A DNA stretch of 64,000 nucleotides, taken from assembly GCA_963924555.1 (NCBI GenBank), contig OZ004583.1:8508582-8572581 (forward strand), read 5' to 3'. This DNA is from Crambe crambe (lineage: Eukaryota; Porifera; Demospongiae; Poecilosclerida; Crambeidae). How positions within the stretch are numbered: the stretch's first letter is position 1; every line of letters begins with the position of its first letter. Under the pieces are notes generated by a model. It had not been told where the DNA came from. It saw only the letters and a program-made list of their open reading frames with translations, and did not search any database. Below are positions 45,972 through 58,100 of the stretch, piece after piece. The translations under genes were made by a program, and so were the position numbers.

Positions 45972-46492
45972 ACAAGTGAATGCAAAAAATTTCTTCTAAA
46001 TAAAAAGTGAAGTAGGGATAGCAGTAAAATTTAGCTGCATTCCTATCACTCCTACCCCTCCTAAAATTTCAATATCCACGCCCATATATACACCCAACTT
46101 AAATCCCTACTCTTCACTCCCCCTTCAGCAATAAGTGAGTCAAGTAACCCCTTACCCGTACCTATCACCAAACTCAAGAATCACAGCAATAATATTATTA
46201 CAAAACTACTATTCCTACTTCACTCCTAAGGAGGCCTAGGAGTGAAGTAGGAATAGTAGTTTTGTAATAATATTATTCTGTGATTCTTGAGTTTGGTGAT
46301 GGGTACGGGCAAGGGGTTACTTGACTCACTTATTGCTGAAGGGGGAGTGAAGAGTAGGGATTTAAGTTGGGTGTATATATGGGCGTGGATATTGAAATTT
46401 TAGGAGGAGTAGGAGTGATAGGAATGCAGCTAAATTTTACTGCTATCCCTACTTCACTTTTTATTTAGAAGAAATTTTTTGCATTCACTTGT
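45972..46492. mobile_element. 521-bp near-perfect hairpin element
   Basis: Arms of about 255 bp with only one or two differences noticed, loop of about 10 nt at AAGGAGGCC. Outer ends ACAAGTGAATGCAAAAAATT match the foldback elements at 10599 and 12920, but the interior is different, so the family shares termini. No ORF. Confidence 0.93.
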
Positions 46493-46569
46493 AAGCATAG
46501 ATATATGACACAGAACAGGATTGGTTACTTCTCCAATTAAGCCTTGAGGCGCGTGCCATCCTCATTGTC

Positions 46570-47080
46570 ACTAGTTAGGGTCTGCAACGTGAAAAATCGA
46601 TATCCTAGTTTTGCATAACTTGCACCTGTTTTAAGTAGAGGGGGTTGAAGCTTAAACAGCCACACTTTCAAATCCTGGGTTTTTGATTGCTTAACAGAGA
46701 AATTCACTCGCGATGTACATTTTTGCGGTGTCAGCAAAAATGAGGTCACGGGTCACATTTTGGTGGCTCTAAGCATTGTGCTCACCTTGACTGCCAAGTT
46801 GCTTCAAATTGAGCTGCTATAACTCCTGAAACAGAGCCTTGGACCCCTTATTTGCAAGCAGATGAGTTATCTTGGAGAGAACAATCAGCTGTGCTAGATG
46901 GGGGTCCATGTGAGGGCAATCCCTCAATGTTCAGTTGTTTGGGGCTTGGTCCAAGATATGTAATGATGAAATCAGAATGAACCCAAGGGGTCCTTTGCCA
47001 TCTGGGCAGTGTACTTCCAGTTGGTGTGTGGTTAGTAACTCCCCCTTAATTTTGATTCCAGTTGTAGTAATGAGTGCACT
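46570..47080. repeat. Dispersed repeat R1 (uninterrupted copy)
   Basis: Reverse complement of 53240-53508 joined to 60900-61113. This copy keeps the target word TAAGCATTGTGCTC intact, making it the empty site for the 7.37-kb element. A 70-codon minus-strand frame (46537-46749) lies inside; no known domain. Confidence 0.88.
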
Positions 47081-47508
47081 AACATATCAACACTTGTTCA
47101 AACTACTCCAGTTGGCTGAGCAAGACCAAATGGTGTTCTGTCCATGGCATAACAGTTCACCACTAAGTTTTCAGAAGTCTATCCCCATATCAAAATTGGG
47201 AGACCAGGCCGGTGTTTGGGAACTGTACACAGGATCAAAGCTCCAATAAGAAGTGGGAAACTGAAGGGGTCTGCTCAAATGTACCTGAAAAGGCAGTGGC
47301 TACTAAGGACTAGAAATGTGACTTCTCAGTGTAGAGGTAGGTCTGAGGTATTGCCGTCACTAGTCTATTTTCAATTATTTTGAAAGGAAAAAAAGGTCTG
47401 GCAGCTAGACTATGCTCTCACATAATAGACTATAGTCTCATGTTAATAGGCCCAAGATTAGTCATGCAATGCAAATGAGAATGTGGTTAATATTGCTATG
47501 CTAGTTTT

Positions 47509-47714
47509 TGTTAAAGATATTGCACTCTCCACTCATTACATGCACCTAACACGTGGCTATGGATATACGGACTCTAGAACATTCTATTCTATTGTATCAT
47601 GATTCATGCGTGCAGTTTTGTCAGTCAGACACTTTTGATCCTTTTGTTAAAGTCATTATTGTTGCTGTTGTCTTCGCGCATTGCTACCTGCTGTGCTATC
47701 CAACTCCGCCAATA
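47509..47714 (+). repeat. 5' LTR
   Basis: Begins TGTTAAAGATATTGCACTCT and ends CCAACTCCGCCAATA; same as 51645-51850. Confidence 0.96.
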
Positions 47715-47730
47715 GGTTATGGGCTCAGGA
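47715..47730 (+). promoter_or_regulatory. Primer-binding site of copia element
   Basis: GGTTATGGGCTCAGGA directly follows the 5' LTR. It resembles the internal initiator-Met tRNA site used by Drosophila copia as I remember it; the complementary tRNA half was not checked. Confidence 0.6.
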
Positions 47731-47735
47731 CGAAG

Positions 47736-50700
47736 ATGGCAGAAGTGAAGACAACTGTCATTGTGCCACTGAAAGGAGCAAACTACTCGACGTGGAAGGT
47801 CCAATGCCGTATGGCCCTAGTACGTGATGGACTATGGGGGATAGTCTGTGGGACAGAGACTGCACCTGCAGAAGGTGAAGACGGTCGATCGAAGTTCCTC
47901 ACCAGACGAGACCGTGCACTGGCTACTATTGTGTTAGCGGTTGATCCGTCGTTACTCTATTTGATAGGAGACCCAGAAGACCCCGTTGTTGTTTGGCAGA
48001 AACTACAAAATCAATTTCAAAAAAAGACATGGGCCAATAAGTTAGCTCTTCGCCGCCGACTACACTCGCTACAGTTGAAGAATGGAGAATCAGTTCAAGT
48101 TCATGTAAAGACTATGACCGAGCTGTTTAATGAACTGGCTATAGTCGGAGATGCAATCGGAGAAGAAGATCGAGTAGTGCACTTGTTAGCAAGTTTGCCT
48201 GACTCATTTAACACCCTTGTTACTGCTCTTGAAGCTAATGAAGATGTCCCCAAGATGGAAGTTGTAACTGAAAGGCTACTACATTTCGAGAGGAAGCAGA
48301 AGGAAGCGTCAAGTTCTGACTCTGGGGAGAAGGCAATGTTTACGAAGCGACAATTCAAAGGTAAAGGTCCACAGTGTCACTACTGTAAGAAGTATGGGCA
48401 CATCCAGAAAAACTGTATCGATCGCATCAAGGCCGAATCTAAGCAGGGGGGTCCTGAGATAACAAGAGGGAAGAAACCAAAGGCTAACAAAGTGGGACTG
48501 CTTACTTGTCATGTTCTTGGAGTGAGAACAGCTGATCATGATTGGATAATAGATTCAGGTGCTACCTGCCATATCTGCAATTCCAAAGAGCTATTTGAGG
48601 AGTTTCACCCTCTATCGAAGCCTCAAAAGGTTACCCTGGGTGATGGTCGCACCCTGGAAGCAATTGGAACAGGTGCTGTGGAAGTGAAACTGAAACTACC
48701 CAGTGAGAGGTCCAAGATTGGAAGACTGAGTGAAGTCCTCTATGTTCCTACCCTGGCTTACAACCTTCTGAGTGTAGCCAAAGCTACTGAAGCTGGGAAG
48801 ATGATTACGTTTGGTGAGACAGAAGGTGAAATCGTTGATGACCAAGGAGAAACCGTTGCTGTTGCATCAAAAGCAGGAAGTCTATACTACCTCAATTGTG
48901 AGCCGCTGGATAACCAATCGATCAACTCAGCCAGTCATCAAGCAAACGAGGATCTGTGGCACCGGAGATTTGGCCATCTGGGGGAGAGAAGTCTGTGTAG
49001 GCTGAAGAAAGATGGATTAGTTCACGGCTTTGACTATGATGTCTCAAAAGAGATCGATTTTTGTGAGCCGTGCGTAAGTGGAAAAATTCATCGAAGTCCC
49101 TTCCCAAAAACTGGTCGAGAGAGAGCCAAGGAGCTGCTAGGACTTGTCCACAGTGATGTGTGCGGGAAAATCAGTTCACCGTCACTTGGTGGTGCCGAGT
49201 ACTTCATCACATTTATTGACGACAAAACACACTACGTGTGGGTGTATGTGATCAAGCACAAGCATGAAGTGTTCCAGAAGTTTACAGAATGGAAGTCCTT
49301 GGTTGAAAAATCATCTGGCCACAAGGTGAAGAAGTTGCGAACCGATAACGGAGGTGAATACGTATCAACGGAATTTGAGAATTTTCTGAAGAAGGAAGGT
49401 ATAGAGCATCAGTATACCATTCCTAAGACGCCAGAGCAAAACGGAGTCTCAGAAAGATTTAATCGGACATTGATAGAGAAAGTTCGATCGATGCTTGCTG
49501 ACTCAGAACTGCCACACAGTTTTTGGGCCGAAGCCTTGTCTACAGCAGCCTACCTGGTCAACCGAAGCCCTACAAAGACCCTCGATGACAAAACGCCATT
49601 TGAAGCTTGGTACGGGAAGAAACCCAATGTCAATCACTTACGAGTGTTTGGGTGCCTGACATACATCCACATTCCAAAGGATGAGAGGAAGAAATTGGAC
49701 CCCAAGGCAAAAAGGTGTATTTTCCTGGGGTATGGTACCTCGAGAAAAGGATATCGCCTCTACAACAGGAAGACATCGAGTATAACTCACAGTCGTGATA
49801 TTGTCTGCAATGAATCCTCGAAAGGATGGGAGTCCAAGGAAGAGAAACGGCTCATTGAAGTGGAGAATTTCACAGAGCCAGAACCAGAAGTACCAGAACC
49901 AGAACCAGAAGTACCAGAAGCATCCGAATCAGAAGGAGAACCTGAAGCTGATCCTGAAAGGATTGATCACACAAGTGAACCTGAAGTGGAAGACTCCACA
50001 GATGTTACAATTCCTCAAAGAACGTCTGCTAGAAGAACCCAAAAACCTGACTACTATGGCACTTGGGCATGCACAGTTGCTGAGCAGAAGGAACCACAGA
50101 CAGTGGAGGAAGCTGTAAACTGTTTTGAGAAGGAGCACTGGAAAGCTGCAATGCAAAAGGAGATGGATTCTATTTACTCCAACGATGTGTGGGATCTCGT
50201 GGAGTTACCTGAAAACAGAAAGCCAGTTGGAAACAAATGGGTATTCAAGAAGAAAACCAAAGCAGATGGATCGATTGAACGATTCAAAGCTCGACTAGTC
50301 GCTCAGGGATTTTCACAAAAACAGGGTCTGGACTATGACGAAACCTTCAGTCCAGTCATCAGGTTTGAATCATTTCGGAGCCTGATTGCAATTGCTGCTC
50401 AAAAACATCTCAAGCTTCATCAGATGGACATCACTGCAGCATTTCTAAATGGACACTTAGAAGAGGAAGTGTTCATGAAGCAACCGGAAGGATTTGCGGT
50501 GAAAGGGAAAGAACATCTAGTCTGCCGGTTAAAACAGAGTCTCTATGGCTTGAAGCAATCTTCCAGATGTTGGAATTCTACATTGGACGTTCATCTGAAG
50601 AGTATGGGATATGTTCAGTCCACTAATGATCCATGCATTTATACAGGAGAGTCGTCCATCATTGGAGTCTATGTTGATGACTTTGTAATCGCAGCAGAAA

Positions 50701-51650
50701 GTTCGGAAAGAATTGAGCAAGTGAGAAGAGCGCTGTCACAGAAGTTTGACGTGAAAGATCTCGGAGAGCTACATTATTTCCTCGGAGTACAGGTTACTCA
50801 AGATCATGAAAAAGGCACTGTCTGGATAGGTCAACCAACCTTTACTGAATCTATTCTCCAGAAGTATGGCATGAGTGAAGCGAAGCCAGCCAAGACTCCT
50901 GTTAGTGTCAACTCCAAGTTACTGAAGGCATCAGAAGAGAGTGAGCTTGTTAACCAAAACTTGTACCAGTCAGCAGTTGGAAGTCTGCTTTATCTGTCTA
51001 CAAAATCACGTCCTGACCTTGCATTTGCTGTTGGCAACGTTGCTCGCTACTGTTCTAAGCCAACCAAACTACACTGGATGGCAGTGAAACGGATATTTAG
51101 ATATCTCAGAGGGACTACTCAGTTTGGACTGCTTTACTCCAAGGAAGCAAGAACAAATGCTCTGATTGGCTACTCTGATGCAGATTGGGCAGGGGACTGT
51201 AACGACTACAAGTCTACCACTGGATACTTGTTTCAGATTGGTGGCACTGCAGTATCTTGGATGAGCAAGAAGCAATCATGTGTTGCTTTATCAACGGCAG
51301 AAGCCGAGTACATGGCTCTTTCAAGTGCAGCTCAGGAAGCCATTTGGATGCGAGAACTGAACTCTGACCTGGGAAATCCTCAATCTCAACCGACCCTAAT
51401 ATTTGAGGACAATCAGTCTGCTATAGCGATGGCTAAAAACCCTCAGTTCCATGGAAGATCAAAGCACATTAACATTAAGTTTCATTTTATTCGGGAGCAA
51501 GTCAGCAATGACAAGATTAGCCTTATGTATTGCCCCACTGAAGACATGCTAGCAGATTTATTGACCAAAGGAATTGGACCTGAGAAATTCGGAAAACTCA
51601 GAAAGCTATGTGGAATGTGTAATCAAGTGTCAAGTGAGAAGGAGTGTTAA
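47736..51650 (+). CDS. gag-pol: Copia Gag-Pol polyprotein
   Basis: The frame is open from 47553 inside the LTR, but the first ATG after the primer site is 47736 (MAEVKTTVIV), giving 1,304 aa, usual for copia. Order: Gag core; zinc knuckle CHYCKKYGHIQKNC (~214); aspartic protease DSGAT (~273); HHCC zinc region (HRRFGHL...CEPC); integrase catalytic Asp474, Asp537, Glu573 (D-D35E spacing); reverse transcriptase with YVDD at 979-982; RNase H beginning near Asp1148 (SDADWAGD). It ends at TAA inside the first bases of the 3' LTR. No frameshift separates Gag and Pol, as in other copia elements. Protease before integrase before RT identifies Pseudoviridae-type order. All catalytic residues seen are present. 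Confidence 0.97.
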   Translation: MAEVKTTVIVPLKGANYSTWKVQCRMALVRDGLWGIVCGTETAPAEGEDGRSKFLTRRDRALATIVLAVDPSLLYLIGDPEDPVVVWQKLQNQFQKKTWANKLALRRRLHSLQLKNGESVQVHVKTMTELFNELAIVGDAIGEEDRVVHLLASLPDSFNTLVTALEANEDVPKMEVVTERLLHFERKQKEASSSDSGEKAMFTKRQFKGKGPQCHYCKKYGHIQKNCIDRIKAESKQGGPEITRGKKPKANKVGLLTCHVLGVRTADHDWIIDSGATCHICNSKELFEEFHPLSKPQKVTLGDGRTLEAIGTGAVEVKLKLPSERSKIGRLSEVLYVPTLAYNLLSVAKATEAGKMITFGETEGEIVDDQGETVAVASKAGSLYYLNCEPLDNQSINSASHQANEDLWHRRFGHLGERSLCRLKKDGLVHGFDYDVSKEIDFCEPCVSGKIHRSPFPKTGRERAKELLGLVHSDVCGKISSPSLGGAEYFITFIDDKTHYVWVYVIKHKHEVFQKFTEWKSLVEKSSGHKVKKLRTDNGGEYVSTEFENFLKKEGIEHQYTIPKTPEQNGVSERFNRTLIEKVRSMLADSELPHSFWAEALSTAAYLVNRSPTKTLDDKTPFEAWYGKKPNVNHLRVFGCLTYIHIPKDERKKLDPKAKRCIFLGYGTSRKGYRLYNRKTSSITHSRDIVCNESSKGWESKEEKRLIEVENFTEPEPEVPEPEPEVPEASESEGEPEADPERIDHTSEPEVEDSTDVTIPQRTSARRTQKPDYYGTWACTVAEQKEPQTVEEAVNCFEKEHWKAAMQKEMDSIYSNDVWDLVELPENRKPVGNKWVFKKKTKADGSIERFKARLVAQGFSQKQGLDYDETFSPVIRFESFRSLIAIAAQKHLKLHQMDITAAFLNGHLEEEVFMKQPEGFAVKGKEHLVCRLKQSLYGLKQSSRCWNSTLDVHLKSMGYVQSTNDPCIYTGESSIIGVYVDDFVIAAESSERIEQVRRALSQKFDVKDLGELHYFLGVQVTQDHEKGTVWIGQPTFTESILQKYGMSEAKPAKTPVSVNSKLLKASEESELVNQNLYQSAVGSLLYLSTKSRPDLAFAVGNVARYCSKPTKLHWMAVKRIFRYLRGTTQFGLLYSKEARTNALIGYSDADWAGDCNDYKSTTGYLFQIGGTAVSWMSKKQSCVALSTAEAEYMALSSAAQEAIWMRELNSDLGNPQSQPTLIFEDNQSAIAMAKNPQFHGRSKHINIKFHFIREQVSNDKISLMYCPTEDMLADLLTKGIGPEKFGKLRKLCGMCNQVSSEKEC
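51634..51644 (+). promoter_or_regulatory. Polypurine tract
   Basis: GTGAGAAGGAG lies directly before the 3' LTR, the expected place for plus-strand priming; it overlaps the last codons of the ORF. Confidence 0.75.
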
Positions 51651-51850
51651 AGATATTGCACTCTCCACTCATTACATGCACCTAACACGTGGCTATGGAT
51701 ATACGGACTCTAGAACATTCTATTCTATTGTATCATGATTCATGCGTGCAGTTTTGTCAGTCAGACACTTTTGATCCTTTTGTTAAAGTCATTATTGTTG
51801 CTGTTGTCTTCGCGCATTGCTACCTGCTGTGCTATCCAACTCCGCCAATA
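51645..51850 (+). repeat. 3' LTR
   Basis: Same sequence as the 5' LTR; contains the stop codon of the polyprotein in its first six bases. Confidence 0.96.
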
Positions 51851-51855
51851 GTTTT

Positions 51856-53239
51856 GTCCATCTGTTCCTAGATCCTGTGGTTGTACCCTCCGAGATGCTT
51901 GTGTCAAAGTATGTGCATATTCATAGCAAACATGAATCTAGTATAGCAGTGAAGTTGAGCATGTCGTGTTTTGTTTGTCCCTTGCTTATCACTCCATGCC
52001 ATTTCCTAGTTATTATGGCCTGACGATCAAGAAACTGATCGACAAACAGTTACAAGAAAGGGGGAGGTACCCATACAACACATACAAATGTGTAGAAAAG
52101 GTGGTATCCTCAGATGTGCCCAATCCCCAATGCATCCCTAATGGTAGAAGAATTTGCAGGTGGAAATGTGAGGTCTAGTTTGAGTTTTGGATGACAAGAT
52201 GAAGGAACAAGAGGAAATAGAGAAGTATAGTAGATTTACTAATATGCTCCAGAGAGTGAAATGAAAGGAAGTAGACTTATCTTTGACAAGGAAACTATTT
52301 GAATCATTCTTGTTTGTTTTGAGCAAGGTAAATTTATCTTTTGGTGATCAAGTCTTTTTAAAATAATTCTATGTCTCCATCAATGTTGATGATCTGTTTC
52401 ACCATTATTATGCAAGTGCGCATATGCCTGATTACAACACCACGGAACCACTTCTCCATGGACATCATGAACACACTATAAAAATTATGTGGGCCTGACT
52501 CTTACTCAGCCTCCTGGAGCAGAGCTGGATCCAGGGGAGGGGTTTGAGGGGGTTGCAAACTCCCTTTTTGTTCCCAAGCTATTATACGATTTGACCATGC
52601 CTACTTGCTTAGCCATGTCTATTTTTCTTTGACAATTTGTGTTTCTCCTCTAAAGTAGCATAATTAGAAGAGAGAACATGTTACATGTGTGGGCTAACTA
52701 AACTAGGAACTAATGCGGTTACTATAATAATTATCATCTAAGGCTACGGTCAAAGAAAGAAACAATCTATGTATACATGATACATCCATTTTTGCTTTCA
52801 CTTTCAAGGTCACACATTGGATAACTTGGTACATACTAATTGTGATTTCCTTTTACAATCGCACCTGTGACCATGCACGTGTCATTCAAAGATATCTTTC
52901 GGAGTATGTGATTTCCTTAAACAATCACACCTGTAACCTTGTATGTGTCACTTCAAAGATATCTTTTGGAGCACTTTGGCTTACTTTTCAAGGTCACACA
53001 TTAGATAACTTGGTGCATACTAACTGTAATTTGAGGTGTGACCTTGCATGTGTCACTTAGCTACAACACAAATTTTGGGATGCTTCATCTCTTTGCCTAC
53101 ACTCATGATGACACACAGACCAGATTCGATTTTGTGCAACTAATAATTTATAGTGGTAGCCTACCAGTGAAGCCACATGGGTCCTCCAAAACTAATATGC
53201 TCCTTCTTGCACCTTTCCTCATGGTCCAGTGTTTGTGCT
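51856..53239. other. Spacer with diverged local repeats
   Basis: 52800-53060 contains diverged repeats of AAGGTCACACATTGGATAACT and CAAAGATATCTTTCGGAG. Short frames at 51966-52178 and 52842-53060 have no recognisable domain. Confidence 0.45.
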
Positions 53240-53508
53240 CCCTGTAGTTTTGATATGTTGGTGCACTCATTTCTACAACTGGAATCAATTACAAAGAACC
53301 CCTTGGGTTCATTCTGATTTCATCATTACATATCTTGGACCAAGCCCCAAACAACTGAACATTGAGGGATTGCCCTCTCATGGACCCCCATCTAGCACAG
53401 CTGATTGTTCTCTCCAAGATAACTCATCTGCTTGCAAATAAGGGGTCCAAGGCTCTGTTTCAGGAGTTATAGCAGCTCAATTTGAAGCAACTTGGCAGTC
53501 AAGGTGAG
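53240..53508. repeat. Repeat R1, left half of split copy
   Basis: Reverse complement of 46785-47080; its continuation is at 60900. Confidence 0.85.
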
Positions 53509-53620
53509 CACAACACTACTAGCCATTAGGGAGAGGAAATTAGCATATGATATTCATAGCTTTTTAATGATATTCATAAATATGTCTATGCTACTATCTC
53601 AGTGACAGTGAAAGGAGTTG

Positions 53621-55198
53621 TGAATGCAGTGAAGACAGTGAGTGAAGACAGTGTGAATGCTGTGAAGATAGTGAGTACAGTGAAGACAGTGAAAGCAGTG
53701 AAGATAGTGAAAGCAGTGAAGATAGTGAAAGCAGTGAAGGCAGTGAAGACAGTGAAAGCAGTGAAGAGAGTGAATGCAGTGAAAGCAGTGAAGACAGTGA
53801 AGACAGTGAAGATAGTGAAGACAGTGAAGATAGTTAAGACAGTGAAGACAGTGAAAGCAGTGAAGGCAGTGAAGACAGTGAAAGCAGTGAAGGCAGTGAA
53901 GACAGTGAATGCAGTGAAGACAGTGAAGACAGTGAAAGCAGTGAAGACAGTGAAGGCAGTGAAGACAGTGAAGACAGTGAATGCAGTGAAGGCAGTGAAG
54001 ACAGTGAATGCAGTGAAGGCAGTGAAGACAGTGAATGCAGTGAAGATACGTAGTGAAGACAGTGAAGACAGTGAATGCAGTGAAAGCAGTGAAGACAGTG
54101 AATGCAGTGAAAGCAGTGAAGACAGTGAAGGCAGTGAAGACATTGAATGCAGTGAAGGCAGTGAAGACAGTGAAAGCAGTGAAGACAGTGAAGACAGTAA
54201 ATGCAGTGAAGACAGTGAAGAGAGTGAAGACAGTGAAGACAGTGAATACAGTGAAAGCAGTGAATGCAGTGAATGCAGTGAAGGCAGTGAAGACAGTGAA
54301 AGCAGTGAAGACAGTGAAGACAGTAAATGCAGTGAAGAGAGTGAAGACAGTGAAGACAGTGAATACAGTGAAAGCAGTGAAGACAGTGAATGCAGTGAAT
54401 GCAGTAAAGACAGTGAAGGCAGTGAATGCAGTGAAGGCAGTGAAGACAGTGAAAGCAGTGAAGGCAGTGAAGACAGTGAATGCAGTGAAGGCAGTGAATG
54501 CAGTGAAGGAGTGAAGACAGTGAAAGCAGTGAAGACAGTGAATGCAGTGAAGGCAGTGAAGACAGTGAATGCAGTGAAGGCAGTGAAGGCAGTGAAGACA
54601 GTGAAGACAGTGAAAACAGTGAAGACAGTGAAAGCATGCAGTGAAGATAGTGAATCAGTGAAGACAGTGAAAGCAGTGAAGACAGTGAATGCAGTGAAAA
54701 CAGTGAAGGCAGTGAAGGCAGTGAAGGCAGTGAAGATAGTGAAAACAGTGAAGACAGTGAAGACAGTGAAGACAGTGAAGAGCTAGTGAATGCAGTGAAG
54801 GCAGGGAAGACAGTGAATGCAGTGAAAGCAGTGAAGATAGTGAAAGCAGTGAAGGCAGTGAAAGCAGTGAAAGCAGTGAAGACAGTGAAGACAGTGAAAA
54901 CAGTGAAGACAGTGAAAGCATGCAGTGAAGATAGTGAATCAGTGAAGACAGTGAAAGCAGTGAAGACTGTGAAGACATGCAGTGAAAGCAGTGAAAACAG
55001 TGAAAGCAATGAAAGCAGTGAAGACAGTGAAAGCAATGAAAGCAGTGAAGACAGTGAAAGCAGTGAAGGCAGTGAAGACAGTGAATGTAGTGAAAGCAGT
55101 GAAGATAGTGAAAGCAGTGAAGGCAGTGTGAAGACAGTGAAAACAGTGAAGACAGTGAAGACAGTGAAAGCAGTGAAGACAGTGAAGACAGTGAATGC
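53621..55198. repeat. 9-bp satellite, left arm
   Basis: Units CAGTGAAGA, CAGTGAATG, CAGTGAAAG and CAGTGAAGG in irregular order, with occasional 1-5-bp phase slips (e.g. near 54050, 54510, 54635, 54780, 55130). The inner TIR already contains CAGTGACAGTGAAAGG, so the array may have grown from the subterminal sequence. Confidence 0.96.
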
Positions 55199-58100
55199 GC
55201 ATTCACAGTCTTCACTGTCTTCACTGCATTCACTGTCTTCACTGTCTTCACTGTTTTCACTGCATTTACTGACTTCACTGTCTTCACTGCATTCACTGTC
55301 TTCACTGTCTTCACTGCTTTCACTGTCTTCACTCACTGTCTTCACTGTCTTCACTGCACTCACTGTCTTCACTGTCTTCACTGCTTTCACTGTCTTCACT
55401 ATCTTCACTGCATTCACTGCTTTCACTGCATTCACTGTCTTCACTGCATTCACTGCTTTCACTGCATTCACTGTCTTCACTGTCTTCACTGCTTTCACTG
55501 TCTTCACTGCCTTCACTGCTTTCACTGTCTTCTCTGCCTTCACTGCTTTCACTGTCTTCACTCACTGTCTTCACTGTCTTCACTGCACTCACTGTCTTCA
55601 CTGTCTTCACTGCTTTCACTGTCTTCACTATCTTCACTGCATTCACTGCTTTCACTGCATTCACTGTCTTCACTGCATTCACTGCTTTCACTGCATTCAC
55701 TGTCTTCACTGTCTTCACTGCTTTCACTGTCTTCACTGCCTTCACTGCTTTCACTGTCTTCACTGTCTTCTCTGCCTTCACTGCATTCACTGTCTTCACT
55801 GCCTTCACTGCCTTCACTGCCTTCACTGTCTTCACTGCATTCACTGCCTTCACTGTCTTCACTGCCTTCACTGCCTTCACTGCCTTCATTGTCTTCACTG
55901 CACTGTCTTCACTGTCTTCACTGCTTTCACTGTCTTCACTGCCTTCACTGTCTTCACTGTCTTCACTGCTTTCACTGTCTTCACTCACTGTCTTCACTGT
56001 CTTCACTGCACTCACTGTCTTCACTGTCTTCACTGCTTTCACTGTCTTCACTATCTTCACTGCATTCACTGCTTTCACTGCATTCACTGTCTTCACTGCA
56101 TTCACTGCTTTCACTGCATTCACTGTCTTCACTGTCTTCACTGTCTTCTCTGCCTTCACTGCATTCACTGTCTTCACTGCCTTCACTGCCTTCACCGCCT
56201 TCACTGTCTTCACTGCATTCACTGCCTTCACTGTCTTCACTGCCTTCACTGCATTCACTGTCTTCACTGTCTTCACTGCCTTCACTGCTTCACTGTCTTC
56301 ACTGTCTTCACTGTCTTCACTGCCTTCACTGCCTTCACTGCCTTCACTGCATTCACTGTCTTCACTGTCTTCACTGTCTTCACTCCCTTCACTGCCTTCA
56401 CTGCATTCACTGCATTCACTGTCTTCACTGCCTTCACTGCTTTCACTGTCTTCACTGTCTTCACTGCTTTCACTGTCTTCACTATCTTCACTGCATTCAC
56501 TGCCTTCACTGCATTCACTGTCTTCACTGTCTTCACTGCCTTCACTGCTTCACTGTCTTCACTGTCTTCACTGTCTTCACTGTCTTCAATGCCTTCACTG
56601 CATTCACTGCCTTCACTGCTTTCACTGTCTTCACTGCATTCACTGTCTTCACTGCCTTCACTGCTTTCACTGTCTTCACTGTCTTCACTGCCTTCACTGC
56701 ATTCATTGCCTTCACTGTCTTCACTGTCTTCACTGCCTTCACTGCCTTCACTGCATTCACTGTCTTCACTGCTTTCACTGTCTTCACTGTCTTCACTGTC
56801 TTCACTGCTTTCACTGCCTTCACTGTCTTCACTGTCTTCACTGCTTTCACTGTCTTCACTATCTTCACTGCCTTCACTGCATTCACTGCCTTCACTGCTT
56901 TCACTGTCTTCACTGCATTCACTGCCTTCACTGCTTTCACTATCTTCACTGTCTTCACTGCTTTCACTGCATTCACTGCTTCACTGTCTTCACTGCATTC
57001 ACTGTCTTCACTGCTTTCACTGTCTTCACTGTCTTCACTGTCTTCACTGCTTTCACTGTCTTCACTGCCTTCACTGCTTTCACTGTCTTCACTGTCTTCA
57101 CTGCTTTCACTGTCTTCACTATCTTCACTGCCTTCACTGCATTCACTGCCTTCACTGCATTCACTGTCTTCACTGTCTTCACTGCCTTCACTGCTTCACT
57201 GTCTTCACTGACTTCACTGCCTTCACTGCCTTCACTGCATTCACTGTCTTCACTGTCTTCACTGTCTTCACTCCCTTCACTGCCTTCACTGCATTCACTG
57301 TCTTCACTGCTTTCACTGCATTCATTGTCTTCACTGTCTTCACTGCCTTCACTGCCTTCACTGCCTTCATTGTCTTCACTGCACTGTCTTCACTGTCTTC
57401 ACTGCTTTCACTGTCTTCACTGCCTTCACTGCTTTCACTGTCTTCACTGTCTTCACTGCTTTCACTGTCTTCACTCACTGCCTTCACTGCATTCACTGCA
57501 TTCACTGTCTTCACTGCTTTCACTGCATTCATTGTCTTCACTGTCTTCACTGCCTTCACTGCCTTCACTGCCTTCATTGTCTTCACTGCACTGTCTTCAC
57601 TGTCTTCACTGCTTTCACTGTCTTCACTGCCTTCACTGCTTTCACTGTCTTCACTGTCTTCACTGCTTTCACTGTCTTCACTCACTGCCTTCACTGCATT
57701 CACTGCATTCACTGTCTTCACTGCTTTCACTGCATTCATTGTCTTCACTGCCTTCACTGCCTTCACTGCCTTCATTGTCTTCACTGCACTGTCTTCACTG
57801 TCTTCACTGCTTTCACTGTCTTCACTGCCTTCACTGCTTTCACTGTCTTCACTGTCTTCACTGCTTTCACTGTCTTCACTCACTGCCTTCACTGCATTCA
57901 CTGCATTCACTGCTTTCACTGTCTTCACTGCATTCACTGTCTTCACTGCCTTCACTGCCTTCACTGCATTCACTGCATTCACTGTCTTCACTGCTTTCAC
58001 TGTCTTCACTGTCTTCACTGTCTTCACTGCTTTCACTGTCTTCACTGCCTTCACTGCTTTCACTGTCTTCACTGTCTTCACTGCTTTCACTGCTTTCACT

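Larger units (their letters stand above)
47509..51850 (+). mobile_element. Complete Ty1/copia LTR retrotransposon
   Basis: Two 206-bp LTRs, identical by eye, flanked by GTTTT (47504-47508 and 51851-51855). One uninterrupted gag-pol frame, primer site and polypurine tract are all present. Identical LTRs plus an open frame indicate a recent insertion that could still be active. LTRs start TG and end TA rather than CA. Confidence 0.97.

Noticed and set aside
49795-50118. 107-codon frame inside the copia gene
   Set aside because: Alternative-frame shadow of the acidic linker between integrase and RT.
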